Below, piece after piece: positions 8,496 to 18,367 of a stretch of DNA of 38,492 bases. The DNA comes from Sulfolobus sp. SCGC AB-777_G06 (GTDB taxonomy: Archaea; Thermoproteota; Thermoprotei_A; Sulfolobales; Sulfolobaceae), in contig QEFN01000003.1 in NCBI GenBank assembly GCA_003086555.1, forward strand, positions 1 to 38,492, in the 5' to 3' direction. The translations under genes were made by a program, and so were the position numbers. Below the pieces are notes generated by a model. It had not been told where the DNA came from. It did no database searches and was given only the letters and a program-made list of their open reading frames with translations. Within the stretch, counting starts at the first letter, position 1. Every line of letters begins with the position of its first letter.

Positions 8496-9548
8496 TTAGT
8501 AATAACATGCAGGATCCTCAGCTAATGGGTCCTTATATACTGCATATGCCCTAGCCCTACTACCTCCGCATATCCTATTGTAGTTACAAGTTCCGCATTT
8601 TCCCTTAAGTTTTCCTGATTTGATCATATTTAATAGTTCTGATTCTCTGTAAATCTTTACAATATTATCAGTTCTCACATTACCTAACCTTATCGGTAAA
8701 AATCCGCTAGGGTATATGTCACCATTATATGCGATAAATAGTACTCCGCTTCCGTCTCTAGTTGGAATCACACTTTTGTCAACACCTTTCTTAGGTTCAC
8801 CGAGCATTTTTCTCAACTTTATTATCAAAGGATTCATAGTTGTAATATCTTCTGAGTATTCTAATTTAGCTCTCCTAAAGAATGGTGCCTCCACTGTCCT
8901 TACAACAAGGTCATATCTAGTTACTTCCACAAGGAATTCAATTACTTCTCTATAACGTTCGCGTGGTATATCGAGCTCTGCCATCCCTCTCCCTACCGGA
9001 ATAAGAAAGAACACTTCCCACACTTTAACTCCTAAATCTTTTAATAACTTCACGATCTCGGGTAATTCCTCATAATTCCTTTTCCAAACTAACGTATTCA
9101 CTTGAATATTAATTCCGTATCTCAAGGCTGTCTCAATTCCCTTGATTGCATATTTATAACTCCCTAAACCTCTCAGCCAGTCGTGAGTTTGTGGTTGTGC
9201 ACCATCAAGGCTTATGGACATGTATGATAGTATACCTCTCAGCTTCTCTATTGTCTCAGAGCTTAAGAGGTGGTAGGGGGCAGGTGCTATTGAGGTAACT
9301 AGTCCTAAAGATTTGGCGTAGGTTAGAAGTTCGAATATATCTTTCCGTAATAATGGGTCACCTCCCGTAAATACAATAACTACTTTACCAAACTCAGCAA
9401 TCTCCTCTAGTAGTTTCTTCCCTTCTTCTGTGCTCAACTCATCAGGTAAAGGGGAACTAATCGAGTTAGCTCTACAGTGTTTGCATGTTAATGGACAAGC
9501 TTTAGTTACTTCCCAGAAAATTAAATGCGGAGACTTTTCAAAGGGCAT
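8496..9548 (-). CDS. Radical SAM/SPASM protein, AhbD/NirJ-like (possible haem b synthase step)
   Basis: This 350-aa protein has the radical SAM cluster motif CxxxCxxC at Cys 18/22/25 within [15 protein letters not shown], followed by the SAM-binding TGGDPL and SISLDG. A C-terminal SPASM-type cysteine cluster ([12 protein letters not shown]) is followed by SRARAY...DPACYY. This architecture matches the TIGR04053/AhbD/NirJ group that modifies tetrapyrroles in alternative haem and haem d1 synthesis. The ATG at 9548 lies inside the 3' end of the upstream radical SAM gene (28-nt overlap), with a GGGAGTGA element upstream, so translation is coupled. Step-level assignment is inference from the pair; other peptide-modifying SPASM enzymes look similar. 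Confidence 0.65.
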   Translation of the reverse strand: MPFEKSPHLIFWEVTKACPLTCKHCRANSISSPLPDELSTEEGKKLLEEIAEFGKVVIVFTGGDPLLRKDIFELLTYAKSLGLVTSIAPAPYHLLSSETIEKLRGILSYMSISLDGAQPQTHDWLRGLGSYKYAIKGIETALRYGINIQVNTLVWKRNYEELPEIVKLLKDLGVKVWEVFFLIPVGRGMAELDIPRERYREVIEFLVEVTRYDLVVRTVEAPFFRRAKLEYSEDITTMNPLIIKLRKMLGEPKKGVDKSVIPTRDGSGVLFIAYNGDIYPSGFLPIRLGNVRTDNIVKIYRESELLNMIKSGKLKGKCGTCNYNRICGGSRARAYAVYKDPLAEDPACYY

Positions 9549-10639
9549 AATGGGTCACTCCCGAAAATATTTCCATACCAATAATAGGCTCTTGCCCTAT
9601 CTCCACCTTTACAATATTTCTTAAATTCACACTCAGCGCATTTTCCTTCCTTGAGATATTTTTCGGTATTAATGAACACGTCAGGAATAGAAGCGATTAT
9701 TTCACTAAGCCTTTGAGTCTTAACGTTTCCTAATTTTACGAAATCAATAAACTGGCAGGGATAAACGTCTCCATTTGGATATATCGATACCATCTTTCTA
9801 CCACACCCACCTGAATTTTCTACGAACTTTAGGTATTGCTGAAACTCCTCTTCATTTCTAGCCAACTTCTTTGCGATGAAAATCCCGTCGAAAGGTGCTA
9901 ATGTAGTCTCTATCTCTATGATGTCTTTAAGCTTGAACGAGTAGTCAATAAGTTTGTTAATGAACTTCTCATATTGTTCTGGTGTATACATTAAATTGAC
10001 TAATCCCTTTCCGCGACCGCTTGCTGATAAGTGGTAAAATGTAATTCTCTTTACTCCAAGCTTCAGTGCAAGTTCAATGTAACCATCTAATCTATGTATA
10101 TTTAACGAGGAAATTGTAAACCTTAAACCTACGTTAAGACCAGCTTCCACAGAGTTTTTAATGCCGTTTATTGTCATGTTAAAGGCTCCTTCAACTCCCC
10201 TAAATTTATCATGAAATTCTGCACTATCACTGTCAAGACTTATTCCTATATAAGAAAAATTCAGTTCTTTCAACTTTCTGGCAACATCTTTGGTGATTAG
10301 CGTACCGTTACTGGAAAGGGCTAACTTCAATCCCTTCGCTCTAGCGTATGAAGCTAGTTTAAAGAAATCCCTCCGCATTAACGGTTCTCCACCACTCAAT
10401 ATTATCAGAGGGATTTTTAGCTCAGCAAACTGGTCTATCAAATTCAAAGCTTCCTCAGTACTTAAAGCGTCTTGTTTATCATTTGAGGCGTCAATATAGC
10501 AATGAATGCATTTTAAGTTGCATTTATACGTCAAGTTCCATGTCACAACAGGTCGCGATACTTCGCTAAATTTACTGAGATTTTCTTTATTATATACCCC
10601 TTTAACACTAAAGGAGACAGTGCCTAAACCAGTTGTCAT
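9521..10639 (-). CDS. Radical SAM/SPASM protein, AhbC/NirJ-like (possible didecarboxysirohaem deacetylase)
   Basis: This 372-aa radical SAM enzyme has its cluster motif at Cys 40/44/47 (CNLKCIHC), then LSGGEPLMR and GISLDSDS. The segment [10 protein letters not shown] is characteristic of AhbC/NirJ-type enzymes. The C-terminal auxiliary cluster region includes GGCGRKM, YPCQF and [13 protein letters not shown]. AhbC removes acetate side chains from didecarboxysirohaem in the archaeal haem pathway. An in-frame ATG six codons upstream (10657) exists, but the only good TATA box is centred 25 nt from the ATG at 10639, so that start is preferred. It is the first gene of a two-gene operon with the downstream radical SAM gene. 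Confidence 0.65.
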   Translation of the reverse strand: MTTGLGTVSFSVKGVYNKENLSKFSEVSRPVVTWNLTYKCNLKCIHCYIDASNDKQDALSTEEALNLIDQFAELKIPLIILSGGEPLMRRDFFKLASYARAKGLKLALSSNGTLITKDVARKLKELNFSYIGISLDSDSAEFHDKFRGVEGAFNMTINGIKNSVEAGLNVGLRFTISSLNIHRLDGYIELALKLGVKRITFYHLSASGRGKGLVNLMYTPEQYEKFINKLIDYSFKLKDIIEIETTLAPFDGIFIAKKLARNEEEFQQYLKFVENSGGCGRKMVSIYPNGDVYPCQFIDFVKLGNVKTQRLSEIIASIPDVFINTEKYLKEGKCAECEFKKYCKGGDRARAYYWYGNIFGSDPLCPLKSLRI

Positions 10640-10658
10640 CACGCTAACTGGAATCATA

Positions 10659-10669
10659 ATTATAAATAA
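10659..10669 (-). promoter_or_regulatory. TATA box for the radical SAM operon
   Basis: TTATTTATAAT on the minus strand is centred 25 nt from the ATG at 10639 but only 7 nt from the alternative ATG at 10657, so it decides the start. Confidence 0.55.
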
Positions 10670-10715
10670 TCTACAAAACTTAAATCAGGAAGTTATGTAG
10701 TCCTTAGGGTGCTAT

Positions 10716-10762
10716 GTATAACACTGTTAAAATAAAAGAGAGTTAGTCCCCTAGTGTTATAC
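10716..10762 (-). repeat. 10-bp inverted repeat at the 3' end of the HypE-like gene
   Basis: GTATAACACT at 10716-10725 and AGTGTTATAC at 10753-10762 are perfect reverse complements with 27 nt between them. In the minus-strand transcript the hairpin would include the TAG stop of the HypE-like gene and a T-rich loop, so it could act as a 3'-end stabiliser or termination element. It sits between two genes read in the same direction. Confidence 0.5.
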
Positions 10763-11761
10763 TGATTGTTTTTGAAGTCTAAAGAAAGCCTCCCAAAAGG
10801 GGTCTTCTGAAGGTTTCTCTATCCTCTTTTGACCTACGTACACCCCTTCACCTTTCTCCACTCTTCCAACTATTTCAGCTTGTATGCCTTCTTTAATTAA
10901 TGCATCCTTTACTTTCACCTTGTCAGTTATTATTATCATCGTGCCCTCGCTAATAGAGATGAAAGGGTCTATACCCACTAAAGACGTAACAGCTTTGACA
11001 GCACGGTTAATGAACAGTTTATCCTCAAATATTACCAGCTTTTTCCCGGTTACCTCGGAAACTTCAACGAGGGCGTTCCATAGACCTCCTTCTGTCGCGT
11101 CATGCATCAAGTGAATCCCTATTTTACTTGCAATTAGTCCGTCCTTCCAACAAGACATTTGCCAATACATATCTAAGGCTTCTTTAAAGAGCTCCAGAGG
11201 TAACCTTTGCCTAAAATACTCTGGGTATAGGTTAGCTAAGAGACCGGTAGCTTCAATGGCGGGACCTTTTGTCACTATAATCAAATCGCCTTCTTTCACT
11301 TTTGATGGCATTCCTAGCTTCTCTTTGTCTCCAATCCCTATCATAGTGAAACCGCCTAGCATAGGGTAGGACACTCCTTCGTATCTTCCCGTATGTCCCG
11401 CTACAACCATCACACCTATCTCTTTTAACGCCTCATGAATTCCGATCCACATATCCTTCAGTTCGTCATCTGTCATAGAAGGAGGTAAGTTAAGGTCAAT
11501 CATAGCATATTTAGGAGGAATACCCGAAGTCATAACATCACTCGCTAGAATGTGAACGGCAAACCATGCAGCCTTTCTGAAACCAAATTGTGGTACGATA
11601 AAAACTGGATCAGTCTTTACCACCATAATCTTATTACCTTCAAGTTCAATTGCTCCAGTATCGACACCATTCATAGGCGGTATTATTACTTCCTTGTGTC
11701 TTTCACCAAGATGCGGATAAATTACCTCGTCAAAAATTTTCTTTCCGATTTTACCGAGCAT
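10757..11761 (-). CDS. HypE/AIR-synthase-like PurM-fold protein
   Basis: This 334-aa protein belongs to the AIR synthase (PurM) superfamily, whose members include PurM, PurL, ThiL, SelD and HypE. Visible family features are the TDPVF element near the N-terminus, the helix [18 protein letters not shown], the GHTGRYEGV strand, and [12 protein letters not shown], which corresponds to the conserved H-D-x-T-x-G-G of HypE/SelD-type proteins. No hydrogenase genes and no HypE C-terminal PRIC motif are present (the end reads RLQKQSV), so the hydrogenase role implied by the name is doubtful. The substrate is unknown. A TATA box GTAAATAAAAGG (11781-11792) lies 25 nt upstream of the ATG. Confidence 0.75.
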   Translation of the reverse strand: MLGKIGKKIFDEVIYPHLGERHKEVIIPPMNGVDTGAIELEGNKIMVVKTDPVFIVPQFGFRKAAWFAVHILASDVMTSGIPPKYAMIDLNLPPSMTDDELKDMWIGIHEALKEIGVMVVAGHTGRYEGVSYPMLGGFTMIGIGDKEKLGMPSKVKEGDLIIVTKGPAIEATGLLANLYPEYFRQRLPLELFKEALDMYWQMSCWKDGLIASKIGIHLMHDATEGGLWNALVEVSEVTGKKLVIFEDKLFINRAVKAVTSLVGIDPFISISEGTMIIITDKVKVKDALIKEGIQAEIVGRVEKGEGVYVGQKRIEKPSEDPFWEAFFRLQKQSV

Positions 11762-12019
11762 TGTTTCATGTAGTGATGGTGTAAATAAAAGGTTTTGAGT
11801 CGATATGAAAACTGAAAAAGATAGAAAGATAGTTTCTAGTTGTATTATATTACTAAAGAAACACGCTAATTCAAACCGATCTAGTCGTTAGGTCAACTAA
11901 TTAAGTTTGCTTTAAATAATTTATTTTCTACATCTAATTTTTTAGAATAAAAATTAATAACTTGAATTATCGTGACGAGTCGAAAAAGAAATAAATGTAG
12001 TATATTCTTCATTTATTCA
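11762..12019. other. 258-bp intergenic region between divergent genes
   Basis: This AT-rich region carries the HypE-like promoter at its left end and a candidate TATA (AAATAAATG, about 11989-11997) 27 nt before the Cas4-like ATG. An imperfect hairpin (GTTTCTAGT against ACTAAAGAAAC, about 11832-11864) lies in between. I see no convincing RNA gene or ORF. An in-frame GTG at 11972 could extend the Cas4-like protein by 16 residues. Confidence 0.4.
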
Positions 12020-12703
12020 ATGGTAGTGAAAGAGATAATTGGTAAACATTTAGCGAGGTATGAGTTACCAGATTATTATGACGGCGAGTATTGGCCTTCC
12101 CAGATTTGGCAGTGCTTAAGGAAACAGTATCTAATGAGGGTTTCTCCGATTCCCATGCCACTTGAGAGTTTAAGAACTGTAACCCTAGGTACGATAATTC
12201 ATGAGTTCATAGCAGACACTTTGAAGAAGGAAGAATCTATAAGGGTCATGTCAGAGGTTCCTATAAGGATCCCTCATCCGGCTAGGCACGATATAGTTAT
12301 CTCGGGCCGTGCTGACGATATAATTATTATCACAGTAGGAAAGACGCGTTACATAGTCGAGATAAAGACCATCGACGACCTGGAGACTAAGAGACAAAGG
12401 AATTTTATTCCAAAAATAGAACATAAAGCTCAATTAAACTTATATTTGAAGGCGTATCCTGGAGCTAAAGGTATCCTTCTCTATATAGATAGAAGCAATT
12501 TTGAAATGGAGGAATTTGAAGTTAACTTTGATCCCGAGTTATTTAATGATTCTATAAAGAGAGTAGAACTCCTTCATGAGTATTTGACAAAGAGAGAACT
12601 CCCACCTCCTGAGGCTAAGAATAACCCAGAGATGCTATGGCAATGTTCGTATTGCGAGTATAGAAATAAATGTGAAAGATTGAGCAAGATTGAGCAGAAA
12701 TAA
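12020..12703 (+). CDS. Cas4-like PD-(D/E)XK nuclease with iron-sulfur cysteines, stand-alone
   Basis: This 227-aa protein has one cysteine near the N-terminus (Cys 32, IWQCLRK) and three at the C-terminus (Cys 209, 212 and 218, CSYCEYRNKC), the pattern that ligates a 4Fe-4S cluster in Cas4/AddB-type nucleases. The nuclease core is visible as GRADDIII (metal Asp), VEIKTID (E-x-K) and a following KAQLNLYL helix. Such enzymes are 5'-3' single-strand exonucleases. No CRISPR array or other cas gene is in the window, so this is probably a solo Cas4 family member with a repair role. The ATG at 12020 is preferred over GTG at 11972 because the extra residues are atypical and a TATA box fits. Confidence 0.75.
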   Translation: MVVKEIIGKHLARYELPDYYDGEYWPSQIWQCLRKQYLMRVSPIPMPLESLRTVTLGTIIHEFIADTLKKEESIRVMSEVPIRIPHPARHDIVISGRADDIIIITVGKTRYIVEIKTIDDLETKRQRNFIPKIEHKAQLNLYLKAYPGAKGILLYIDRSNFEMEEFEVNFDPELFNDSIKRVELLHEYLTKRELPPPEAKNNPEMLWQCSYCEYRNKCERLSKIEQK

Positions 12704-12841
12704 GGAGCCAGCAAGCATTTTTTGTTGAAATTAATCGTTTGCAAAGTTCCTCAGACATGTATTATTTATGATATTTGAGAGGCTGAGTAAAAGGTTTAAC
12801 GTAAAAAGAAGTAAAAATTTATTATAAAAAAGGTATTAGGT

Positions 12842-13543
12842 TTGGTGAAAGTGAATAGAAGGTTAATTGTTCTTTCAATAGTTTTAATTTTTGTAATATT
12901 TTTATTGCTTCCCTACTTACTTTACCCATTTGAAATACCTTTAGACACATTTATCAAAGTTAGTGATGTAGATTTAGCTAACCAAGCCTTAGTATGTATT
13001 GTCTTTATTTCGTGGTACGGCTGTCCCTATGGGGCGGCAGATAGTTGGGTATTGTATGCATTTATTTCCCATTACGGTAAAGTCTTATACAACTTCTCTT
13101 ATTCAGACCCTAACGACATATACCCTGATACTCCATCTCTTATTTTTCTAAGTTTTCAGCCAAACTCCTCTGTTCACTTCAAGTTCCTTTATCTTTATAA
13201 CCGTTACCTTAATGCTACGGCAACTGGTCTACAAGTAAGTAACTACGTTCAATACGGATTATCTCAGATACAGCAATATTTACCTCAATATTACCAAATA
13301 GTTAAAGAATACGTAGTGGACAAGTGGGCGCAAGGTGGATTCTTCCAATCTGCTGCGTATATGGGCAACCCTCCACATATACCTTCGACCGTTATAATTT
13401 CAGGGAATAAGGGGACATATATATTGATAGGTTATTTAATAAACCCATCTTTAATACAAAATGAGACGCCGCAGTACTTGATAAACCATTTGAACCAGAG
13501 CTATATACAATCTGGAGTAAAAGAAATACAAGGTTTAGTCTAG
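12842..13543 (+). CDS. DUF929 family protein, membrane-anchored, thioredoxin-like
   Basis: This protein of about 233 aa has a single hydrophobic segment (about residues 8-27) after a basic N-terminus (signal anchor), followed by an extracytoplasmic domain. The motif [13 protein letters not shown] (Cys 61) resembles a thioredoxin-type active site with only one Cys at the CxxC position, and Cys 52 lies nearby. Five N-glycosylation sequons occur (Asn 84, 108, 124, 207, 218), which fits exposure outside the cell. DUF929 is a Sulfolobales-typical family of unknown function. The exact start is unsure among TTG 12842, GTG 12845 and GTG 12851; a TATA box (TTTATTATAAAA) precedes them. The 3' end overlaps the nadC pseudogene by 9 nt. 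Confidence 0.75.
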   Translation: MVKVNRRLIVLSIVLIFVIFLLLPYLLYPFEIPLDTFIKVSDVDLANQALVCIVFISWYGCPYGAADSWVLYAFISHYGKVLYNFSYSDPNDIYPDTPSLIFLSFQPNSSVHFKFLYLYNRYLNATATGLQVSNYVQYGLSQIQQYLPQYYQIVKEYVVDKWAQGGFFQSAAYMGNPPHIPSTVIISGNKGTYILIGYLINPSLIQNETPQYLINHLNQSYIQSGVKEIQGLV

Positions 13544-14370
13544 TTTTTCTACGTCTAGGGACATATCGATAGCCTTTACACTGTGGGTTATGTAACCACT
13601 AGAGATTATGTCTACCCCAGTTTTTGCGTATTCCACTACATTGTCAGGAGTAATCCTACCCGAGGCTTCTATTAGTATCTTTCCTTTTAGATGGGAAACA
13701 ACCTCTCCTACTTCATCTGGGGTCATATTATCTAAGAGAATGATATCGGCCTTAGCTTCGTATGCCTCTACAGCTTCTTTTAAACTAGTCACTTCTACCT
13801 CTATCTTCTTTGAGAAACTTACGTATTTTCTAACACTCTCTACAGCATTTCTTATTCCACCTAGTAATGTTATGTGATTATCTTTTATCAAAACCATGTC
13901 GGACAGATTGTATCTATGAGGGTCTCCGCCACCAACTTCTATAGCGTACTTTTCGAATAGCCTTAGCCTGGAGTAGTTTTCCTAGTTCCAGCAACAACAA
14001 CATTAGAGTTAACAGTTCTTGCAAGCTTTACCATTAAGGATGTCGCAGTAGCTATCCCAGAAAGTCTGCTAAGTAAGTTAAGCAATGTTCTTTCGACCAT
14101 TAGGACGTCTTCTCCGTCTCCTTCGAAAATAAGCAATTTGTCTCCTTTTTTGAAATAATTTCCGTCTGGTTTAGCTTCTATGACCTTTAATCGCATGTCT
14201 TCTAAGAACGGTACAAGAAACTTATTTCCTGCGAACAAACCTTCTTCTTTAGCTACTACATAAGCTCTACACTTAACCCCTTTTACGGCTTTACTTGTAA
14301 TGTCCTCAGGCAACACATCTTCTTCTAGGAGTTCTAACAGTCTTCTAGATATAAGTTTTTCTAATATCAT
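13535..14370 (-). pseudogene. nadC: nadC, quinolinate phosphoribosyltransferase, frameshifted
   Basis: NadC makes nicotinate mononucleotide from quinolinate and PRPP. The N-terminal domain is open from ATG 14370 to a stop at 13963-13965 right after the conserved AGTRKTTPG. Immediately after this the reading continues in another frame as [20 protein letters not shown] and on to NMTPDEV, EASGRIT and [19 protein letters not shown] single base is missing around 13966-13970 (CCAGG-CTAAGG, where CCA GGN CTA AGG is expected). Otherwise both halves look intact, so the lesion is recent or an assembly error. The start overlaps the stop of guaAA (ATGA), so it was translationally coupled to that gene. 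Confidence 0.88.
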
Positions 14371-14933
14371 TTCTTACATGCCTGGATGAAATTCTTAAAT
14401 ACTTCAATCCCTTTTTCAGTATGTTTAACCTCAGGATGGAACTGAACCCCGAAAATAGTATTATCAGTGTTCACCATAGCTTGTACTTTAGCGTTCTCGC
14501 TATGTGCTAATACTCTGAACCCATTAGGCGGTGATATAACCTCGTCTGTGTGACTTTCCCAAGCCTTTATAGATGGTTTTAAACCTCTTAGTAACGTATC
14601 CTCATCGTCAATCATAACGTTAACTAAGCCGTACTCTGGGTTCTTAGCTTTGTTTACTTCTCCTCCTAGAACTTTCGCTATTAACTGATGTCCTAAGCAT
14701 ATACCCATTTTAGGTAAAGTGGTTTTCAGTACATATTCTTTAGCATTCCCCATTTTATCTAATTCCGTTACTACGGAATAAGGGCCTCCACCGAAAATAA
14801 TGCAATCGAAATTATTTAAGAAGTCCACTGGTTTGTCAGGAGTGACGGCTACAGCCTCAACCCCGAGGTATTTAAGATCTTTCACGATAAGGTGGTTATA
14901 CTGTCCTCCAAAGTAAATTACAGCTATTTTCAC
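14367..14933 (-). CDS. guaAA: GMP synthase, glutamine amidotransferase subunit
   Basis: This 188-aa class I amidotransferase supplies ammonia to the separate ATP-pyrophosphatase subunit of archaeal two-subunit GMP synthase (XMP to GMP). The nucleophile is Cys 79 in MGICLGHQL and the His/Glu of the triad are in FHPE (about 166/168). The oxyanion-hole glycines are in IIFGGGP. The length matches stand-alone GuaAA. Translation starts with GTG. The gene lies first in an operon with nadC (4-nt overlap) and diverges from nadB across 66 nt. It is fully open, in contrast to both NAD genes on its sides, so its own function is probably retained. Confidence 0.92.
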   Translation of the reverse strand: MKIAVIYFGGQYNHLIVKDLKYLGVEAVAVTPDKPVDFLNNFDCIIFGGGPYSVVTELDKMGNAKEYVLKTTLPKMGICLGHQLIAKVLGGEVNKAKNPEYGLVNVMIDDEDTLLRGLKPSIKAWESHTDEVISPPNGFRVLAHSENAKVQAMVNTDNTIFGVQFHPEVKHTEKGIEVFKNFIQACKK

Positions 14934-14968
14934 TGCGAGTCAAATACTTATCTCCTTAGGATTAAAGC

Positions 14969-14979
14969 TTTTATATTCC
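14969..14979 (+). promoter_or_regulatory. TATA box of the nadB pseudogene
   Basis: CTTTTATATTC is centred 26 nt upstream of the nadB ATG at 15000. The promoter therefore looks intact although the gene is broken; it may still drive the downstream Nudix gene. Confidence 0.5.
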
Positions 14980-14999
14980 GAACATAAGTTCGATATTAA

Positions 15000-16437
<1,438 letters not shown>

Positions 16438-16440
16438 AAT

Positions 16441-16893
16441 ATGGAGTGTAGAGCTGCTATAGTCGTCCTAGTTTCGAAGAACGGTAGGATTCTAGTAATT
16501 AAGAGAAAAGAGAGTCCTAATGATCCTTGGAGTGGACATATAGCATTTCCAGGTGGAAGAAGAGAGAGTAGTGAAACATGTGATGAAACAGCAGTAAGGG
16601 AGTGTATCGAAGAAGTGGGAATAAAGCCTAGATTAGTTAAAGACCTAGGAATATATTTCCCTAATAACGCTCCTGATATGAAAGTGAGAGCCTACTTAGG
16701 TTGTGTAGATGAAGAATTTATTCCACAGATCCAGAAGGACGAGGTCGATATGGCAATATGGATAAATCCTAAGCAGTTGGAAAGTAGAAATGACGAATTT
16801 TATTATAATGGTTTTAGGATATGGGGGATGACTTTCAGAATTTTAAAGGATGTTCTAGAAAAAAGATTCTATGAAGAGTGCTTAAAAAAATAG
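16441..16893 (+). CDS. Nudix hydrolase (CoA-pyrophosphatase-like)
   Basis: This 150-aa protein has a complete Nudix box at residues 38-60: Gly, then Glu 45, then RECIEEVG, matching GX5EX7REUXEEXGU, so it should hydrolyse a nucleoside diphosphate linked to another moiety. The preceding KRKESPNDPWSGHIAFPGG resembles coenzyme A pyrophosphatases and related enzymes, but substrate cannot be set from sequence. It starts with ATG 3 nt after the end of the nadB pseudogene and has no promoter of its own that I can see, so its expression probably depends on the nadB promoter. The stop is 1 nt from box D of the sRNA encoded on the opposite strand. Confidence 0.88.
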   Translation: MECRAAIVVLVSKNGRILVIKRKESPNDPWSGHIAFPGGRRESSETCDETAVRECIEEVGIKPRLVKDLGIYFPNNAPDMKVRAYLGCVDEEFIPQIQKDEVDMAIWINPKQLESRNDEFYYNGFRIWGMTFRILKDVLEKRFYEECLKK

Positions 16894-16948
16894 TTCAGTC
16901 CGGCAACGATTCTTCACTGGTCGGTTCCGTCTTCACTCATCATTTTAG
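16890..16948 (-). ncRNA. C/D box sRNA overlapping the ruvBL stop codon
   Basis: On the minus strand the order is box C ATGATGA (16937-16943), a 12-nt guide GTGAAGACGGAA, D' CCGA (16921-16924), a 3-nt spacer, C' GTGAAGA (16911-16917), a 12-nt guide ATCGTTGCCGGA, and box D CTGA (16895-16898). C and D are perfect, C' and D' each differ by one base, and both guides have the 12-nt spacing typical of archaeal 2'-O-methylation guides. Box C contains the TGA stop of the RuvBL gene. The RNA fills the whole 46-base gap between the convergent Nudix and RuvBL genes. By the box D plus five rule the modified target bases would be the G in UCCGG and the G in UUCCG. Target RNA not identified. Confidence 0.75.
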
Positions 16949-18298
16949 TAGTAAATTCTCATACTCCTTAACATAGTTTACGCTTCTCTTTGTATCGCTG
17001 AATAGTTTAGATGCTTCTTCTACGTCCTCTGGCATTACTACATCCCTTCCCTTCTTTTGAGCTATCACTAGTGATGGTTCGAGTAACTGTACTGAGTATC
17101 TTAAGCTGTTCTCAACTCCTAGTTTAGTAAGTAACTCTAGTGCTTTTTCGTCAAGTTTTACATCTATTTCGTCAGCACGTATTTTTATTATCTCTTTTAT
17201 TTCGTCTCGGTTATATGGTCTCGTAGGTATTATTAATAATCTATCCAATAGATCAAGCGGCATTCCGTGGGGAGACTCTATATCAGTTCCTCTTATCTTT
17301 GTTATGCCTCTATTAGTTGCAAGGATTAGTATAGGGGCTAGATCGGATTCAAGTGCTTTGGTGAGAAATGAGAAGGCTTCAATGTCTAGCATGTGTGCGT
17401 CATCTATGAATAGTACACCTGGAATTAGTTCCGCTTCTCCTTTACTTACCATATCCTTTACTAACTTGTCTACTTGCTTTCTGATATCTTGGTTTATTTC
17501 TCTCTCTGTAAAGAAACTAAACAAAGCAGTAATTGATATGCTTTGTGCAGCTATGTTTAAGTCTAAGTCGTGGAGAGTTACGGTGAAGGTAATATCTTTT
17601 TCCTTTTTTACTTGTCCGCTCGGTACTTCTACCTGCCTTACAACGTCTACATCATATGTCTTTTCTCCCTCTATTCCTTTAGCTCTACCAACTCTAGATA
17701 TCTCACCTGTTTCAGCATCAATCCATATCACGTCTCCCTTTCTTATGTTCATTTTCATTAATTGAGCAGCTATCGCGTCTCCGACGTTTAAAGTCCTCTC
17801 ATCATCCTTAGTAGCCAAAGTTATTTGGGCTTCTCTTGGCATTACTGCATATGGGTTTAATCTGCTCCTTGCCACCTTTAGCTTCATATCCTTCACAACT
17901 CCCTCGTATACCGTTCTCCTCTGTTTAATCCTGATACCTAAAGATTTTCTTATTGCTTGTGTTAAAATCTCAGTTTTCTTTAACTCCGTTGAGTATATCT
18001 CTGATGCATTCATTATAGTAAACGGAGTGTCCTCACCTAGTTCTCTAGCTATCGCAATTGCCAATGCTGTTTTACCAGTGCCAGGTGGACCTACAAAGAG
18101 GACACCTTTCCCTGCCATTTTACCTTGTTTTATAAGTTGGACTACTATTCCAGCTGCTTCTCTAGCTTCCATCTGACCTACTAGCCCATCAGCCTTAAAC
18201 TTAGGTTTTCCCTTTTCATCTAGTCCTAGTCCTGATATATGGCTGTGAATAGACGCTTTCTCTCTTTCTACTTTTTTAATTTCTCTTATCTCGGCCAT
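16940..18298 (-). CDS. RuvBL/TIP49-like AAA+ ATPase
   Basis: This 452-aa archaeal homologue of eukaryotic RuvBL1/RuvBL2 (pontin/reptin) has Walker A GPPGTGKT at 70-77 and the TIP49 insertion domain II (about 130-240, an OB-like region around [12 protein letters not shown]). Walker B is followed by HMLDIE, and the sensor LATNRG and C-terminal lid are present. Eukaryotic members act in chromatin remodelling and snoRNP assembly; the archaeal role is not settled. Walker B reads FIDDAH (299-302), whereas the family usually has DEVH, so the catalytic Glu is replaced by Asp. The ATG at 18298 is preceded by an in-frame TTG. The stop codon is embedded in box C of an sRNA. Confidence 0.92.
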   Translation of the reverse strand: MAEIREIKKVEREKASIHSHISGLGLDEKGKPKFKADGLVGQMEAREAAGIVVQLIKQGKMAGKGVLFVGPPGTGKTALAIAIARELGEDTPFTIMNASEIYSTELKKTEILTQAIRKSLGIRIKQRRTVYEGVVKDMKLKVARSRLNPYAVMPREAQITLATKDDERTLNVGDAIAAQLMKMNIRKGDVIWIDAETGEISRVGRAKGIEGEKTYDVDVVRQVEVPSGQVKKEKDITFTVTLHDLDLNIAAQSISITALFSFFTEREINQDIRKQVDKLVKDMVSKGEAELIPGVLFIDDAHMLDIEAFSFLTKALESDLAPILILATNRGITKIRGTDIESPHGMPLDLLDRLLIIPTRPYNRDEIKEIIKIRADEIDVKLDEKALELLTKLGVENSLRYSVQLLEPSLVIAQKKGRDVVMPEDVEEASKLFSDTKRSVNYVKEYENLLLK

Positions 18299-18367
18299 CA
18301 ATTTTAAATTATAAAAAATGCTTTTGAGTTTAACTCAAAATTAATACGAAGTTATACTTATTTTCAT

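Noticed and set aside
10757..11761. Hydrogenase maturation role for the HypE-like protein
   Set aside because: No hydrogenase or other hyp genes are present and the C-terminal cysteine-containing HypE motif is absent. Only the PurM-type fold can be supported.
11771..11816. GTGATGG followed by CTGA as a C/D sRNA
   Set aside because: The internal D'/C' boxes are missing and the guide spacing is far from 12 nt. The region is A/T-rich and such motifs arise by chance.
12020..12703. CRISPR-Cas locus around the Cas4-like gene
   Set aside because: No repeat array and no other cas gene could be found on either side.
12749..12796. CTCAG...CTGAG inverted repeat in the gap between the Cas4-like and DUF929 genes
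   Set aside because: The stem is only 5 bp with a loop over 25 nt in A/T-rich DNA, which is expected by chance.
13963..13970. Programmed frameshift in nadC
   Set aside because: No slippery heptamer or downstream structure is visible at CCAGGCTAAGG, the enzyme family has no known recoding, and the neighbouring pathway gene nadB is clearly dead.
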